Shown here in pieces: positions 48,843 through 58,837 of a stretch of 64,000 nucleotides of DNA. The position numbers and the translations under genes were made by a program. The notes beneath the pieces are model-generated. The model was not told the origin of the DNA. It made no database searches and was given only the letters and a program-made list of their open reading frames with translations. The stretch comes from Pseudomonas cerasi. Its GTDB lineage: Bacteria > Pseudomonadota > Gammaproteobacteria > Pseudomonadales > Pseudomonadaceae. Location: positions 702,001 through 766,000 of the forward strand of contig NZ_LT222319.1 of assembly GCF_900074915.1 (NCBI RefSeq), in the 5' to 3' direction. Numbering within the stretch: the stretch's first letter is position 1; every line of letters starts with the position of its first letter.

Positions 48843-49514
48843 ATGCTCAAACACATCATTTTTGACGTAAACGAGACGCTGCTGGATCTGGCCGCGCTCG
48901 ACGCTTTCTTCGAGGGACTGTTCGGCGATAGCCGTGTGCGCACCGAATGGTTCCTGACACTGCAAGAGTGCTGGATGACCAACACCATAACCGGCCAGTA
49001 TCAGGCGTTTGGTGATCTGGCGCAGGGCGCTTTGAGAATGGTTGCCGCACGGCACAAGGTGGACGTGGGCGACGATCAGTGCCAGGCCCTGGCCGCAGGC
49101 ATCAAATCTCTTCCTGCGCATAAGGACGTTCATCAGGCACTGCAGTTATTGAAGGACTACGGGTTTGTGCTCATTGCCCTGAGCAATGGCGCGCTGGAGG
49201 CGCTGCAGCAACAGCTCGAATTTGCAGGATTGACCGGCTGCTTCGAGCACATCATGGCAGGCAGCGAAATCAGTCAATTCAAGCCAGCCGCAGCAACCTA
49301 CCAAATGGTCGCACAGCGCCTGGGCATCGCTACGGATCAGATGATCATGGTCGCAGCACACGCCTGGGACATCGCCGGGGCTGCCCAGGCCGGGTGTCGC
49401 ACCGCGTTTGTCGAGCGCCCGGGGAAGGTGCTCAACCCGCTCGGCACCCAGCCTGACTTGATCGGTAAAGATGTTCAGGATGTCGCCATGAAACTTTGCG
49501 CAGGTCCGTTTTAG
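48843..49514 (+). CDS. Haloacid dehalogenase, type II (HAD superfamily)
   Basis: A 223-residue cytosolic enzyme from the ATG at 48843. HAD motifs: IIFDVNETLLDL with the nucleophile D, LIALSNGALEAL (motif II), the lysine in SEISQFKPAAATY and MVAAHAWDIAGAAQAG (motif IV). The VNET start is typical of L-2-haloacid dehalogenases; the real substrate in Pseudomonas may be different. It stands alone between the small protein and the convergent DUF421 pair. Confidence 0.88.
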   Translation: MLKHIIFDVNETLLDLAALDAFFEGLFGDSRVRTEWFLTLQECWMTNTITGQYQAFGDLAQGALRMVAARHKVDVGDDQCQALAAGIKSLPAHKDVHQALQLLKDYGFVLIALSNGALEALQQQLEFAGLTGCFEHIMAGSEISQFKPAAATYQMVAQRLGIATDQMIMVAAHAWDIAGAAQAGCRTAFVERPGKVLNPLGTQPDLIGKDVQDVAMKLCAGPF

Positions 49515-49563
49515 CGCTGATTCGGGAGTCGGCCTGCAGCCATCCCTGATCACTTGCAGACCT

Positions 49564-50007
49564 TCACTTGAAGGGTATGACCGATATCTCCCCGTTCCTT
49601 TCAATGATCGCGTACCTGATGTCCTTCATCTCCACGATCCCTTGCGTGGTTCGTGCTGCCTCCATCACATCGGATTCACTGATACGGGCCTCTCTCATTC
49701 GTTGAGTCAGTGGCTTGCCGTCTTCCACAATGACCGTGGGGCCGCCATCCAGAAACTTTGCCAACCGCTTTGATCGGCGTTTGGCCAGGGAAAAGCCGAC
49801 GTCTATGGCGATAAGGGTGGAGATGATCAGTATCGCGTTAGTCACCGAAAAATCATCGCCCAGCAGCGCCTGCTGAGTGGCCTCGCCAATGATCAGCAAC
49901 AAGACGAAATCGAAGGTGGTGAGGTCGGTAAGAGAGCGGCGTCCGGCAATACGAAACAAGACCATCAAGACAAAATAAATCGCTGCTGCTCTGAGCACTG
50001 CATCCAT
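49564..50007 (-). CDS. DUF421 (YetF-like) membrane protein
   Basis: A 147-residue protein with three membrane helices and a cytoplasmic C-terminal domain. The conserved DUF421 wording is FRIAGRRSLTDLTTFDFVLLLIIG and later KFLDGGPTVIVEDGK. The function of the family is not settled. It overlaps no gene but is 14 bp behind the 50022-50564 gene, so the two form an operon. Confidence 0.88.
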   Translation of the reverse strand: MDAVLRAAAIYFVLMVLFRIAGRRSLTDLTTFDFVLLLIIGEATQQALLGDDFSVTNAILIISTLIAIDVGFSLAKRRSKRLAKFLDGGPTVIVEDGKPLTQRMREARISESDVMEAARTTQGIVEMKDIRYAIIERNGEISVIPFK

Positions 50008-50021
50008 AAATCGCTTTCTCT

Positions 50022-50564
50022 CTACGGGTAGATAAACCTGGGCATCGGCAGCGTTTCGCCACCCAGCATATGCATTTGCCCTCGGTACAGTCCCACCCCA
50101 TTACTGCGAACAGTCAGGTACAAGGTGGCCAGACCGTCCTTGTCGGCCTGCATCGGAATAACCAGATCACGGCCTTCGCTGTGAAGGGGCGCGGGCTGGG
50201 GGTTGAGGTTCTCGATCGACACGCCTTCGAGCAGTCCACTGCCGACGACCAGATAACGCATTTCGGAGGGGGCGCCTTTGGATGTGACAATCATATCGTC
50301 CTGACTGCCGTTGCGGCTGAAACGCTCGTAGCTCACCTGCAGTTTGCCATCTGCCGTTTCGGGCTCCACCTGGCTCAATGGCCCTTTGGAAAACAAGCAG
50401 GCGAGGGTCAGCACTATCAGCACAATCAGGCCAGCCCAACCGATGCGCTCAAAGCGCCAGACTCGACGCTGCTGCGCCATATCTTCCTCGACGGGATATG
50501 ACCGGCTGCGGAACTCATGGTCGTCCGCCTCATCACCGCGTAGTGCCATTAACGTGCTGTCCAT
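50022..50564 (-). CDS. Hypothetical membrane-anchored protein next to DUF421
   Basis: A 180-residue protein with one membrane helix (IGWAGLIVLIVLTLACLF, about residues 40-58), a short charged cytoplasmic tail and a periplasmic beta-rich domain (KLQVSYERFSRNGSQDDMI). An internal ATG at 50549 is possible. The pair with a DUF421 gene is common in pseudomonads. The function is unknown. Confidence 0.75.
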   Translation of the reverse strand: MDSTLMALRGDEADDHEFRSRSYPVEEDMAQQRRVWRFERIGWAGLIVLIVLTLACLFSKGPLSQVEPETADGKLQVSYERFSRNGSQDDMIVTSKGAPSEMRYLVVGSGLLEGVSIENLNPQPAPLHSEGRDLVIPMQADKDGLATLYLTVRSNGVGLYRGQMHMLGGETLPMPRFIYP

Positions 50565-50999
50565 TAGGGAAATTTTGTAGGCACCTTATTACGCTTCCAA
50601 CCGGCCCGCTGTCCAGAACGGTTTACATCCTTGCCATGGTTTTGACGTTCCTGGTGAGTGACTGCCAGAAGCTCTGGCGTAAGGGCGTAGATGTGATTCA
50701 CCGTATGTGATTGAGCGCTTGCCTGTAACAGTCGTGTTGTTTGAGATAAATGGCCGCATCACTCGCAGGTAATCTGATGGCCTGGAGCACGGTTTGAACG
50801 TTAGCCGAGCGAATGCCGACAGGAGGGCGATGAAGGGGCGGTTCGAGTGTCTTGCGTTAGTCGTTGATCGGCGCTTAGGACGATAACGCGGAGCGGATTC
50901 GGGATCGCACTATGTAAATGCCTTCCAATGAATTCGGGCTGGATGCCACTCCAGGCGAGCCTGTGCAAATGGTTATCCAGCCCGATGCTGCAATTACGA
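50565..50999. other. Gap before the autotransporter gene
   Basis: About 435 bp with no convincing gene, no clear terminator and no copy of the 16-bp palindrome found further right. Confidence 0.55.
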
Positions 51000-53996
51000 T
51001 CAGAAGCGGACCGTCACGCCGGCATTCACCGAGTGGAAACGAGTGTCAGTGCCGAACTGCCCCTGGTAAGACAAGCCCAGATCGGTCTGACGGTTCAATC
51101 GCAGCTTCGCGCCGACTTCGGTCAAGGCGGTGTCGCGGTTTTGAGCTACGCCTTGCACTTCGAAGTTTGGACCGCCGGCAAAGCTCTGCTCGTTTCGCGG
51201 ATCCAGATCACCAAAGGCGCGTCGCCATCCCAGTGAGCCGTAGACCTGGGTATCGAGGTTGGCCACTCGGGTGTTCGTCGATGCGCGCAGGCCGAGCGTC
51301 GAGAAGACGGTATTCTGCTTGTCGCTGGACACGTCTAGCGCGGCTGGCCCACCTTTTTCGTGCAGATCTTTGGCGTCGTAGCGAACATAGGAAAGCCCGG
51401 CGAAAGGTTCCAGAGCCACGCTGCCAAGCGGTATGCGGTAGGCCGCTTCACCACTGGCCTGCAACGATTTCGCGTCGCGTTTGCCAGTCAAGTGATCACT
51501 GAATCCGGCGAAGGCCACATTCCGCTCGCTCTCCAGCTTGTGCCAGGTGTAGCCGACGTCGGCGCTGAGGCGCAGTGCATCGATCTGGGCTCCGGTGTAC
51601 AGGCCAAGATGATAGTTGTCGCTGTGGCCGTCGGCATCGCGATCATCGGCGTCGAACTTCGAGCGGCTATAGCCAGCGTAGACGCCGCCGCGCCAATCCG
51701 GGGTGAAGCTGCCGTCCGCACCGAACAGCAGGCCACCTGTGCTTTGATGCAGACCGCCTGCGCCATTGTTGCTGCTTGTTTTGGTCCAGTTGCCGAATGG
51801 TTGCACCCAGGCACCGCTTTCGGCGGGTGGAGTGGTTGGCATCAGATTGAGTGCCATGGCTGGCATCCGCAATGTCCCGGTATCGAGAAGATTACGCACA
51901 CGAGTCCCCAGTACTCCGGACACCACCTGGCTGTTGGCGATCAGGGCGGTCGAGGTACTGGCGAGCGTGTCGCCGGACAGCTGATCGGCAGCATTACGCG
52001 CGCTTTCGGCATCCAGAATCAACAGATTGTTATAGAGGCGCAGCGGTTCGCCGCTTTGCTCCAGCACGCTGAGCGCACCCGCTGTATTGAACTGATTCTG
52101 GGTCAGCATGACCGTTTGAAAGATACCCGGTGTTGGCGCGGGGGTCGGCTCTGGCTCAGGTGTTGGAGTCGGCTCAGGTGTTGGTGTTGGTGTTGGTGTT
52201 GGTTCAGGTGTAGGCTCCGGAGTTGGAGTCGGCTCTGGAGTCGGCGTAGGTTCTACGCTTTTTTGTTCAATGGTGAGGTTCAGGTCATTGGCTGTGCGTT
52301 GCAGCCCGACATTCAGGAACGCCGAGTTGGTAAGTGCCTGGGCATAGGCAGTGCCTGCGGCGGCGCCGTCGACCAAACCGCCCTGGGCGGAGAGCAGCGT
52401 GTAGGTTCTGCCGCTCTGATAGCTCTGCGCGGGATCCAGCGCGGTCACGTTGACTTGCGTACCGCGCAGGGTTGCGGTGCCGCTCACGTTGATCCGGTCT
52501 GCGCTGCCGTCGCCCGCGATGTCTGCGGCGTAGCGTGAACCGGCGGCCATCTCGAGGTTGCCTTGTATCGCCAGCGCACCTATGGCGCTTTCTCCTGGCG
52601 ACAGCGTACCGCCGGAGGCGACCTGGGTGCTGCCCACCTGACCGACGCCGGCCAGAATACCTCCGTCCAGTACCTGAGCGCTGTTTGTGTAAGTCCCGAA
52701 CTCAGTGCGGCCCGCAATGCCGTTGACCACCAGTGTGCCGTTACCTACGTTAAACCGCGAAACGCTTTGGGTGGTGGCTGTGTTGCCGTGCTGATTGACC
52801 TGGTCGACGTTCCCCGCCAACACCAGTCGCCCGCCGCGCACAACGACGCTACCGGCCAATCCCGAGGTGTCGCCGCTCAGCGTGGTATTGCCGCTGAACG
52901 CATACACTCGACCCGTACCATTCAGCGTGTTGGCGAACTGCAGATCGGTGTCAGTATGGTTGAACGCCAGGGAACCGTTGCCGGTGCCAAAGCTGACGGC
53001 GGTTTGCGGGTTCAGTCGGCCTGCCGCCAGAGCTGCTCCTGCAGTCATGGAATCAACATCGGTACGGTCAGGGTCCACCGCGACCGGGCCGCCGATGGTA
53101 AACGTGCCGCGCGTCGCCAAGTTGCTGTCGTTCACGAAGCTGATGAGCATACCGTTAGTGGCGCTCAGTTCGGCACCGTCGGCCAGCGACAGGTAAGTAC
53201 GGACAACGTTGGTGCCGAGCGTCAGCGATTGCACGTCGAGACGGGTACCCTGTCCGGTAACATTGACCTGATTGCTTTGGTTGATAACGGCCGACCCCAG
53301 CCGCAGCTCGTTACTCGTCAGTACTGCGCCGTTCTCGAGGGTCAGGTCGTTTCTGTTCACAAAGGAGCCGCTGTTGTCCCAGCGGGTTCCTGCGCCTGAA
53401 AGCTTGACGACGGAGTCTATGTCGACCTGCTGGCTGTTGATTTTGCCGCCGTCATTGGCCGTGATGCTCGAGCGATAGACAAACACTCCGCCGGCCTGGA
53501 TGTTGACCGCATCGACCAGGGAGTTCTGACCACTCACCGACAGCGTCGCGTTCGAAAATGCGTTGGAACGGGACCCGAAAACTTCACCCATATCCAGATC
53601 CCGAACCGACACCTGCCCTCCGTTACGGACCGTCAGATCGCCCTGGCCGACACCACCGACAACGATCGAGTTACCGAGCACGAATGAGGTGCGAGGCACC
53701 ACCCAGCGCGAACCTGCCCCTTCAACCACAACATTGGCCTGAGCCATATTGACGCCGGTTCTGCTGGCCTGGCCAACGATGCTGCCGCCTTCGCTGGTCA
53801 CGGTTGCGCCGCTGTTGATTGTCAGGGTAGAAGTGTTGCCGTCAGTTGCATTGACGTCGATCGCGCCATCGATCAAACGGTCGCTGTTAAAGGTTTCCTG
53901 ACCATTAGTGAGCACATAGTCAACGGCCTGAGCCTCTGGAAGCAGTGCGAGAGTAATTGCAAAAGCAAGAGGGGATATTCTGAATAGGGGGTTCAT
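51000..53996 (-). CDS. Autotransporter (type Va secretion)
   Basis: A 998-residue protein with a signal peptide ([16 protein letters not shown]), a passenger of beta-helix type repeats (about residues 25-560, such as [28 protein letters not shown]), a proline-rich linker of PTPEPTP units near residues 580-625, and a C-terminal 12-strand barrel (about residues 720-998) ending in VTVRF. The passenger would be shown on or released from the cell surface; adhesion is the usual role, but there is no protease or lipase motif. A copy of the 16-bp palindrome lies 120 bp upstream of its start, and a second one faces the divergent FadL-type gene. Confidence 0.92.
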   Translation of the reverse strand: MNPLFRISPLAFAITLALLPEAQAVDYVLTNGQETFNSDRLIDGAIDVNATDGNTSTLTINSGATVTSEGGSIVGQASRTGVNMAQANVVVEGAGSRWVVPRTSFVLGNSIVVGGVGQGDLTVRNGGQVSVRDLDMGEVFGSRSNAFSNATLSVSGQNSLVDAVNIQAGGVFVYRSSITANDGGKINSQQVDIDSVVKLSGAGTRWDNSGSFVNRNDLTLENGAVLTSNELRLGSAVINQSNQVNVTGQGTRLDVQSLTLGTNVVRTYLSLADGAELSATNGMLISFVNDSNLATRGTFTIGGPVAVDPDRTDVDSMTAGAALAAGRLNPQTAVSFGTGNGSLAFNHTDTDLQFANTLNGTGRVYAFSGNTTLSGDTSGLAGSVVVRGGRLVLAGNVDQVNQHGNTATTQSVSRFNVGNGTLVVNGIAGRTEFGTYTNSAQVLDGGILAGVGQVGSTQVASGGTLSPGESAIGALAIQGNLEMAAGSRYAADIAGDGSADRINVSGTATLRGTQVNVTALDPAQSYQSGRTYTLLSAQGGLVDGAAAGTAYAQALTNSAFLNVGLQRTANDLNLTIEQKSVEPTPTPEPTPTPEPTPEPTPTPTPTPEPTPTPEPEPTPAPTPGIFQTVMLTQNQFNTAGALSVLEQSGEPLRLYNNLLILDAESARNAADQLSGDTLASTSTALIANSQVVSGVLGTRVRNLLDTGTLRMPAMALNLMPTTPPAESGAWVQPFGNWTKTSSNNGAGGLHQSTGGLLFGADGSFTPDWRGGVYAGYSRSKFDADDRDADGHSDNYHLGLYTGAQIDALRLSADVGYTWHKLESERNVAFAGFSDHLTGKRDAKSLQASGEAAYRIPLGSVALEPFAGLSYVRYDAKDLHEKGGPAALDVSSDKQNTVFSTLGLRASTNTRVANLDTQVYGSLGWRRAFGDLDPRNEQSFAGGPNFEVQGVAQNRDTALTEVGAKLRLNRQTDLGLSYQGQFGTDTRFHSVNAGVTVRF

Positions 53997-54115
53997 AGCG
54001 ACTCCAGATACTCCATAAAAGCCACCAGGGTGGCTGCCAGCCCCGAGGGCTTAAGCGTTTCCGTTCGGCGGGTTGCCAACAACGGGAGTATCAGGAGGGG
54101 AGGGTGCAGTGGATA

Positions 54116-54131
54116 TAGCACGGATGTACTA
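54116..54131. promoter_or_regulatory. 16-bp inverted repeat, site 1 (autotransporter side)
   Basis: TAGCACG-GA-TGTACTA. The right half matches the TGTACTA half-site exactly and the left half matches TAGNNC. It lies 120 bp before the autotransporter start, in the divergent region shared with the FadL-type gene. Confidence 0.7.
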
Positions 54132-54187
54132 GCGGCGGCCTGTTACTGATTATATAAGTTCCGATCAACAGACAGGCAGTTATTCAA

Positions 54188-54203
54188 TAGCTCATCTGTA
54201 CTA
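54188..54203. promoter_or_regulatory. 16-bp inverted repeat, site 2 (FadL side)
   Basis: TAGCTCA-TC-TGTACTA. It lies 72 bp centre-to-centre from site 1 and 134 bp before the chosen start of the FadL-type gene. The core (ATCTGTACTAT) is identical to site 3. Confidence 0.75.
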
Positions 54204-54336
54204 TGGAAGTAAGTGTCGGCGACTCTTATCATCGCGCGGTTTTATTGAAACTTTAGAAATCGGCGTGGCCTCGGGTAACTTTGACGGTTGCAAATTCGCC
54301 ATGGACGCTTATAAATCACAACGGCCGCAGATTAAA

Positions 54337-55611
54337 ATGACCCCGTTGAAAACTACACTTGGCCTTGCCGCTGTATTGGTATCCACTCAACTTCTTGCTG
54401 GCGGCTTCGCCCGTACCGAGCAAAGTATCGCCGGTATGGGCAGCGGTCAGGCTGGCCGTGCATCGATGGCTGAGGACGCCAGCACGGTGTACGGTAATCC
54501 GGCAGGTATGGCGCGGCTGGACAACAGCCAAATCACCATGGGGGCGGCGTTCGTGGACGCATCCACTGACATCAGCCATGCCGCCGGTCGTTCACAAGGG
54601 AGTAATGATGGCAATATGGTGCCCTTCAGCACGGTGCCGTTCGGTTTTTACACCCGGAAAATCGATGAGCACTGGGCGTTCGGCCTGGGGCTCTACGCAC
54701 CCTTCGGTTTGTCCACCGATTATGAAAGCAGTTTTCAAGGGCGCATGTTCGCCAGCAAAAGCGAGATCAAGGTGGTGACGTTACAACCCACCATCAGCTA
54801 CGCCTTCAATAACAGGCTGTCGATTGGCTTCGGTCCGACGTTCAGTCGAATTGCCGGAACGCTTGAATCAGACATCACGCTTAATCCGGCCATTGCTGAC
54901 ACCCGTGTCAAGGTTTCAGGTGATGACACGGACGTGGGCTTCAATATCGGCGTGTTATTCAACGCAACCGACTCCACCCACGTAGGCCTGACCTACCATT
55001 CCAAGGTCGATTACAAGCTGGGCTGTCACACGCAAGTTTCCACCGGCGCAGGAACGCCGCCGCAGTTGCTTGCGAGCAACCGTTACGACTGTACGTTGAA
55101 AGTGGCCACGCCGGAGTCTTACGATTTTTCAGTGACTCAGGCGCTTAGTGACGCTTGGACACTTTACGCCAGTGCGACCTGGACAGGCTGGAGCAGCATG
55201 CAGGACTTGAGCCTGCGCAATCAACCGGTCTCGGCCGCGCAAGGCGGCACGCTGGCTTCGGCACTGACCGGCTCCATTCAGGAAGGCCTGAACTGGCACG
55301 ATACATGGGCTTACGCGCTCGGTACTGCGTATCGGCTGGATCCGCAGTGGGTGTTGCGTGCGGGCGTGATTATCGATCAGTCGCCGACCGGTAATACCGG
55401 GCGTTCACCCCGTACGCCGACCGGGGATCGCGAGGTCTTCAGTGTAGGGGCGGGTTATGACGTCACGCCACAACTGAGCCTGGATGTCGCCTACTCGTAT
55501 CTTCAGGAAGAAAGTGTCGATGTCAGTCGCGCCAATGCACTGGGCAGTTACAGTGCGACGTACAAAAGCCGTGCGAGTTTATACGGTATTGGGGCGACGT
55601 ATAGATTCTGA
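54337..55611 (+). CDS. FadL/OmpP1/TodX-family outer-membrane transport protein
   Basis: About 424 residues from the ATG at 54337; in-frame ATGs at 54265 and 54301 add an unlikely N-terminus. Signal peptide TTLGLAAVLVSTQLLAGG. The FadL hallmark ASTVYGNPAGMARLD sits at the start of the mature chain, and the C-terminus ends in GIGATYRF, a barrel end. FadL proteins import long-chain fatty acids or other hydrophobic compounds. Its neighbours are the autotransporter (divergent) and an RpfC-like kinase further on. A strong terminator follows. Confidence 0.9.
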   Translation: MTPLKTTLGLAAVLVSTQLLAGGFARTEQSIAGMGSGQAGRASMAEDASTVYGNPAGMARLDNSQITMGAAFVDASTDISHAAGRSQGSNDGNMVPFSTVPFGFYTRKIDEHWAFGLGLYAPFGLSTDYESSFQGRMFASKSEIKVVTLQPTISYAFNNRLSIGFGPTFSRIAGTLESDITLNPAIADTRVKVSGDDTDVGFNIGVLFNATDSTHVGLTYHSKVDYKLGCHTQVSTGAGTPPQLLASNRYDCTLKVATPESYDFSVTQALSDAWTLYASATWTGWSSMQDLSLRNQPVSAAQGGTLASALTGSIQEGLNWHDTWAYALGTAYRLDPQWVLRAGVIIDQSPTGNTGRSPRTPTGDREVFSVGAGYDVTPQLSLDVAYSYLQEESVDVSRANALGSYSATYKSRASLYGIGATYRF

Positions 55612-55630
55612 TCCTGAAAGAGACTCTCAT

Positions 55631-55657
55631 AACGCCCGGTTAAATTTTCCGGGCGTT
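55631..55657 (+). terminator. Terminator after the FadL-type gene
   Basis: AACGCCCGG and CCGGGCGTT form a perfect nine-bp stem with a nine-base AT-rich loop; GTT and CT follow. It begins 20 bp past the stop. Confidence 0.88.
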
Positions 55658-55768
55658 GTTCTAATGCCTGTCAGTTAGCCTGGACCGGCTCGAGGAAGGT
55701 CCAGGTTTTTGCGGGGGTGACATAAAAATTTAATGGCTTGTTTCTGTGATCAAAAACAGTACGCCGTA

Positions 55769-55784
55769 TAGCGCATCTGTACTA
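55769..55784. promoter_or_regulatory. 16-bp inverted repeat, site 3 (lipoprotein gene)
   Basis: TAGCGCA-TC-TGTACTA, 112 bp before the start of the lipoprotein gene at 55896. It differs from site 2 in one base. Confidence 0.75.
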
Positions 55785-55895
55785 TTGATACGCCCTCAGG
55801 TCGTAGATACAGTCCCGTGCGATGTGCAGGTCGTGGTTACTTAAATAATGGATGCGTGGGTAACTCCTGCATCGATCAGTCGGCGGAGTATGTGA

Positions 55896-56396
55896 ATGAA
55901 AAGTGCAGCCTTGTTTCCGTTAGTTCTGGCCTTGTCAGGATGCGCGGGGCTTGATCAGGCCATGTCGGTGACAAACGGGGTCTTTGATCAGACCGGAGAT
56001 TTGCTGAGCGGGGATCTTCGGGGGCTGACAACTGCCAAGCAAACGACATTGACGGAAATCTGGAACGACTGGGAAACCAATGAGGTCACTGCCAAGGAAA
56101 AGTGGGACGCTAACACGCTGATCATCCCTGGCATCGTGCAGCGCATTACCAAGACAGGAACAGCCATCGGTCAGAATCAGATTGCGATCATCTTCACCGA
56201 CCCCAAGAACCCCAAATGCACCGGTCAAGGGCTGACCCGCGATGATCTGCTGGTGAACAAGAAGAAGATCAGCGGATTAAAGAAAGGCGACAAGATTCTG
56301 ATGAAGGGTGTTCTCGGCACCAGCGAGTCAAAATGGACCGACAACGATTCCTGCTGGCTGTCTTTCGACAAGGCCGAGTTTACACTTCAAAAATGA
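55896..56396 (+). CDS. Small lipoprotein with an OB-fold-like domain
   Basis: A 166-residue protein with a lipobox (LVLALSGCAG), so it is anchored in the envelope. The rest shows a pattern like tRNA_anti-like/OB-fold domains of small envelope proteins: NTLIIPGIVQRITKTGTAIG, IAIIFTDP and LKKGDKILMKGVL. The function is unknown. It is preceded by palindrome site 3 and followed by a hairpin shared with the convergent BamE-like gene. Confidence 0.75.
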   Translation: MKSAALFPLVLALSGCAGLDQAMSVTNGVFDQTGDLLSGDLRGLTTAKQTTLTEIWNDWETNEVTAKEKWDANTLIIPGIVQRITKTGTAIGQNQIAIIFTDPKNPKCTGQGLTRDDLLVNKKKISGLKKGDKILMKGVLGTSESKWTDNDSCWLSFDKAEFTLQK

Positions 56397-56407
56397 CAGG
56401 CTGAACC

Positions 56408-56431
56408 GCCGGTAATCGCAGCATTACCGGC
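56408..56431. terminator. Bidirectional terminator between two lipoprotein genes
   Basis: GCCGGTAAT and ATTACCGGC form a perfect nine-bp stem with a six-base loop. It lies 12 bp past the stop of one gene and 22 bp past the stop of the other. Confidence 0.85.
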
Positions 56432-56452
56432 TTCACACTTATTGCTGAGCGG

Positions 56453-56959
56453 TCAGTATGTATAGAACCGGTCGACCGTCTCGCCGTTGAAGAGTATGAC
56501 TATCCTGTTGATCACCTTCTTCATACCCGTACTCTTCGTTCCTGTGACGGTACCGACGTCATCCATCACATCTTCGGCATCTCCCAAGTGACCATCTGCC
56601 TGCGCCAATACTGAGTTCGACGTTCCGGCGCCGTACTTGTAACTGTACTTGTAGGCCATTTTCTTCAGCATTGCCACGCCTGATTCGCCACGCTCGTATG
56701 ACCACTGTGCGGAGTTGTCGCCGACATCATCTTCCGCCGAATTCGGAGCACCAAATTTCGCCCGGATTTGAGATTTGGTCGATTTTTTGGGAATGATATT
56801 GGCTTTTATATAGTCAGGCTCAAACTTAGGCTCACCCGTCAACGCATCAAGCCCGCCAAGAGGGTTACTGCCCCCCGTCGAACAGGCCGTTAAAGCGGCC
56901 ATGACTGTTATCGCAACCGCTAAACCTTTTAGCCGCGCCAGTGAATAATAATTGCCCAT
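56453..56959 (-). CDS. Lipoprotein of SmpA/BamE-like type
   Basis: A 168-residue lipoprotein with lipobox MAALTACST. The mature part has KANIIPKKSTKSQIRAKFGAPNS, the helix and turn typical of SmpA/OmlA (BamE)-like folds, and a late INRIVILFNGETVDRFYTY strand pair. It is not the housekeeping bamE, which is shorter and elsewhere. Site 4 of the palindrome lies 153 bp upstream. The role in this set is unknown; a link to outer-membrane protein assembly is a guess. Confidence 0.75.
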   Translation of the reverse strand: MGNYYSLARLKGLAVAITVMAALTACSTGGSNPLGGLDALTGEPKFEPDYIKANIIPKKSTKSQIRAKFGAPNSAEDDVGDNSAQWSYERGESGVAMLKKMAYKYSYKYGAGTSNSVLAQADGHLGDAEDVMDDVGTVTGTKSTGMKKVINRIVILFNGETVDRFYTY

Positions 56960-57111
56960 GCCGAATGCCCCTGATGGTAAATCAGTTGTTGAAGGTTTTT
57001 ATAGACAGACAGAAACATGCGAAAAAGCCTTGCGGTGACAAGCTTTTCAGCGTCTATATATAATGAAGTCGTTTCTTTCTTAGCTTAGGCTAACGGCGTA
57101 AGTATTCACTA

Positions 57112-57127
57112 TAGTACAGGTGTACTA
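57112..57127. promoter_or_regulatory. 16-bp inverted repeat, site 4, the most symmetric copy
   Basis: TAGTACA-GG-TGTACTA: both seven-base halves are exact complements. It lies upstream of the BamE-like gene and 58 bp past the stop of the histidine kinase gene. Confidence 0.8.
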
Positions 57128-57184
57128 GCGAACTATAACGCCGTTGTAATCAAACTAACGTGCGCTGTTGGCTGACTGTCGCAC

Positions 57185-58837
57185 TCAGGACCCGGTAAGA
57201 GACGCGCGACGTGTCGTCTGCATCAAGTCCATCTTGAAACTCAGGAGCAGTGAACGTAACTCCGCAGGCCGTATCGGTTTGGACAGAACCGGTATCTGTG
57301 GGTCATTCAGCGATTGCTGTACATGCTGAATCTCGTGGCCAGTGATGACGATTGCAGGTATCCGGCGGCCATGCAGTTGGCTGAGGTAGCTAATGCAGTC
57401 TGCGCCTGTGGCGCTTCGGTCGAGGTCGAAGTCGGTAACGACCAGATCGCAATCGACGCTCGCTTGAGGGGTGGCGGAAGCGGTCTGGACGTCGCAGCCC
57501 CATTTGCGCAGCAGCATCGCGGTGGCCTGCAGCACGTTGTAATTATCCTCGATCAGCAGAACACGTAAACCGCCCAACAGGTGTTTGTTCCAGTCGATGT
57601 CCGGAGCGTGCGCGATTTGCCGTGCCGCCACAATCGGTAGCCCGCTGATGACAACCGCAGTGCCTTTATCCAGGCGCGAACCAATCCGGATGTGCAGCTT
57701 CAGCAGACCGGCGATGCGTTTGACGATACTTAGCCCAAGCCCTACGCCTTCAATGTCCTGATCACGCTCTTCGCGGACGCGATAAAACTCGTTGCACAAA
57801 TGAGGGAGATGCTTTTCCGAAATACCGCGGCCCATGTCGTAGACGCCGATGTCCAACGTCCCCTTGCGGGGTCTGCAAGCAATAAGCAGGGGTTTGCCGG
57901 GGGCATATTTAAAGGCGTTCGAGATAAGGTTTTGCAGCAGGGTGCGAAGCAGCGCAGGGTCGCTGCGTATCTGTTGCCGGCACGGGCGCACGCGGATTTC
58001 GACACCGGCCCAGCTGGCCGCCTCACTGTTCTGGCTGACCAGGCCATTGATTAATGCGTCCACATCAATCGTCTCGAGGCGTGGACTCACTTCTCCCTGA
58101 TTGAGGGTATAGATATCCAGCAGAGAGCGGAAAAGCTGTTCTACAGCGCTGAGTGCCCGGTCGATGTTATCGACCAGGCGGCGCTCGTCTGTGCCCAATG
58201 AAGCGTCGCGCAGACAGGCAGTAAACAGGCTGATGGAGTGAATCGGTTGCCGCAGATCATGGCTGGCCTGGGCAAGAAACCTTGATTTCGCCTCATTGGC
58301 CGCCTGGGTTTCATTCAGTGCGATGTGCAATCGCGAGAGCAGGAAGTAAACGAACGACGGCAGCACCAGCATGGTCAGGATCATCATCACCGCAACGGCG
58401 GGATGCTCTTGAAGGAAAGGGGTGAGCTGGATGATCAGGCACAAAGACGCCAAGGCAAAGCCGGTCGCCAGCAACAGGTAATTGCGCCCGTAACGCATGC
58501 CATACCCCACCGTCATGCTGAGCATTACCGAGTAAACCGGCAGCATCGGTTCGCCACCCACAGTGATTGTGACGATCCCGGCCATGTTATCGACGACCAG
58601 CGCGAACATTCTGCGCCGGGTAGACACACCGGGCCGTACTGCAATACGCCAGATAAGCCCGATACCAACGATGGCGAAGCCCAGGCAATAGCCGAGAATG
58701 ACCCACATTCGGCTGCCGGACATGTCGTCCAGTGCGTGCATGATCAATGCGTACAGTGCAGAGGTGGCAATCACTGCCATGCGCAACAACGCCTGGATCA
58801 TTTCCAGGTCTCTGCATCGGGAGAGAATCGACATCAC
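57185..58837 (-). CDS. Hybrid histidine kinase with an RpfC-like membrane sensor
   Basis: A 550-residue protein. Residues 1-172 form about five membrane helices with IWRIAVRPGVSTRRRMFAL, VGGEPMLPVYSVM and VGYGMRYGRNYL, which resemble the input domain of RpfC, the receptor for diffusible fatty-acid signals. The kinase core follows: SHDLRQPIHS with phospho-accepting H193, then NAFKYAPGK and GLGLSIVKRIAGLL. A receiver domain fills about residues 425-540 (VLLIEDN, VVTDFDLD, LSKPIRP). There is no HPt domain and no response-regulator gene next to it. It probably drives a NarL/LuxR-type regulator encoded elsewhere. Confidence 0.88.
   Translation of the reverse strand: MMSILSRCRDLEMIQALLRMAVIATSALYALIMHALDDMSGSRMWVILGYCLGFAIVGIGLIWRIAVRPGVSTRRRMFALVVDNMAGIVTITVGGEPMLPVYSVMLSMTVGYGMRYGRNYLLLATGFALASLCLIIQLTPFLQEHPAVAVMMILTMLVLPSFVYFLLSRLHIALNETQAANEAKSRFLAQASHDLRQPIHSISLFTACLRDASLGTDERRLVDNIDRALSAVEQLFRSLLDIYTLNQGEVSPRLETIDVDALINGLVSQNSEAASWAGVEIRVRPCRQQIRSDPALLRTLLQNLISNAFKYAPGKPLLIACRPRKGTLDIGVYDMGRGISEKHLPHLCNEFYRVREERDQDIEGVGLGLSIVKRIAGLLKLHIRIGSRLDKGTAVVISGLPIVAARQIAHAPDIDWNKHLLGGLRVLLIEDNYNVLQATAMLLRKWGCDVQTASATPQASVDCDLVVTDFDLDRSATGADCISYLSQLHGRRIPAIVITGHEIQHVQQSLNDPQIPVLSKPIRPAELRSLLLSFKMDLMQTTRRASLTGS

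Noticed and set aside
52140..52260. Short tandem repeats in the autotransporter as a CRISPR-like or satellite array
   Set aside because: They are codon repeats for a PTPEP linker, in frame and inside the gene.
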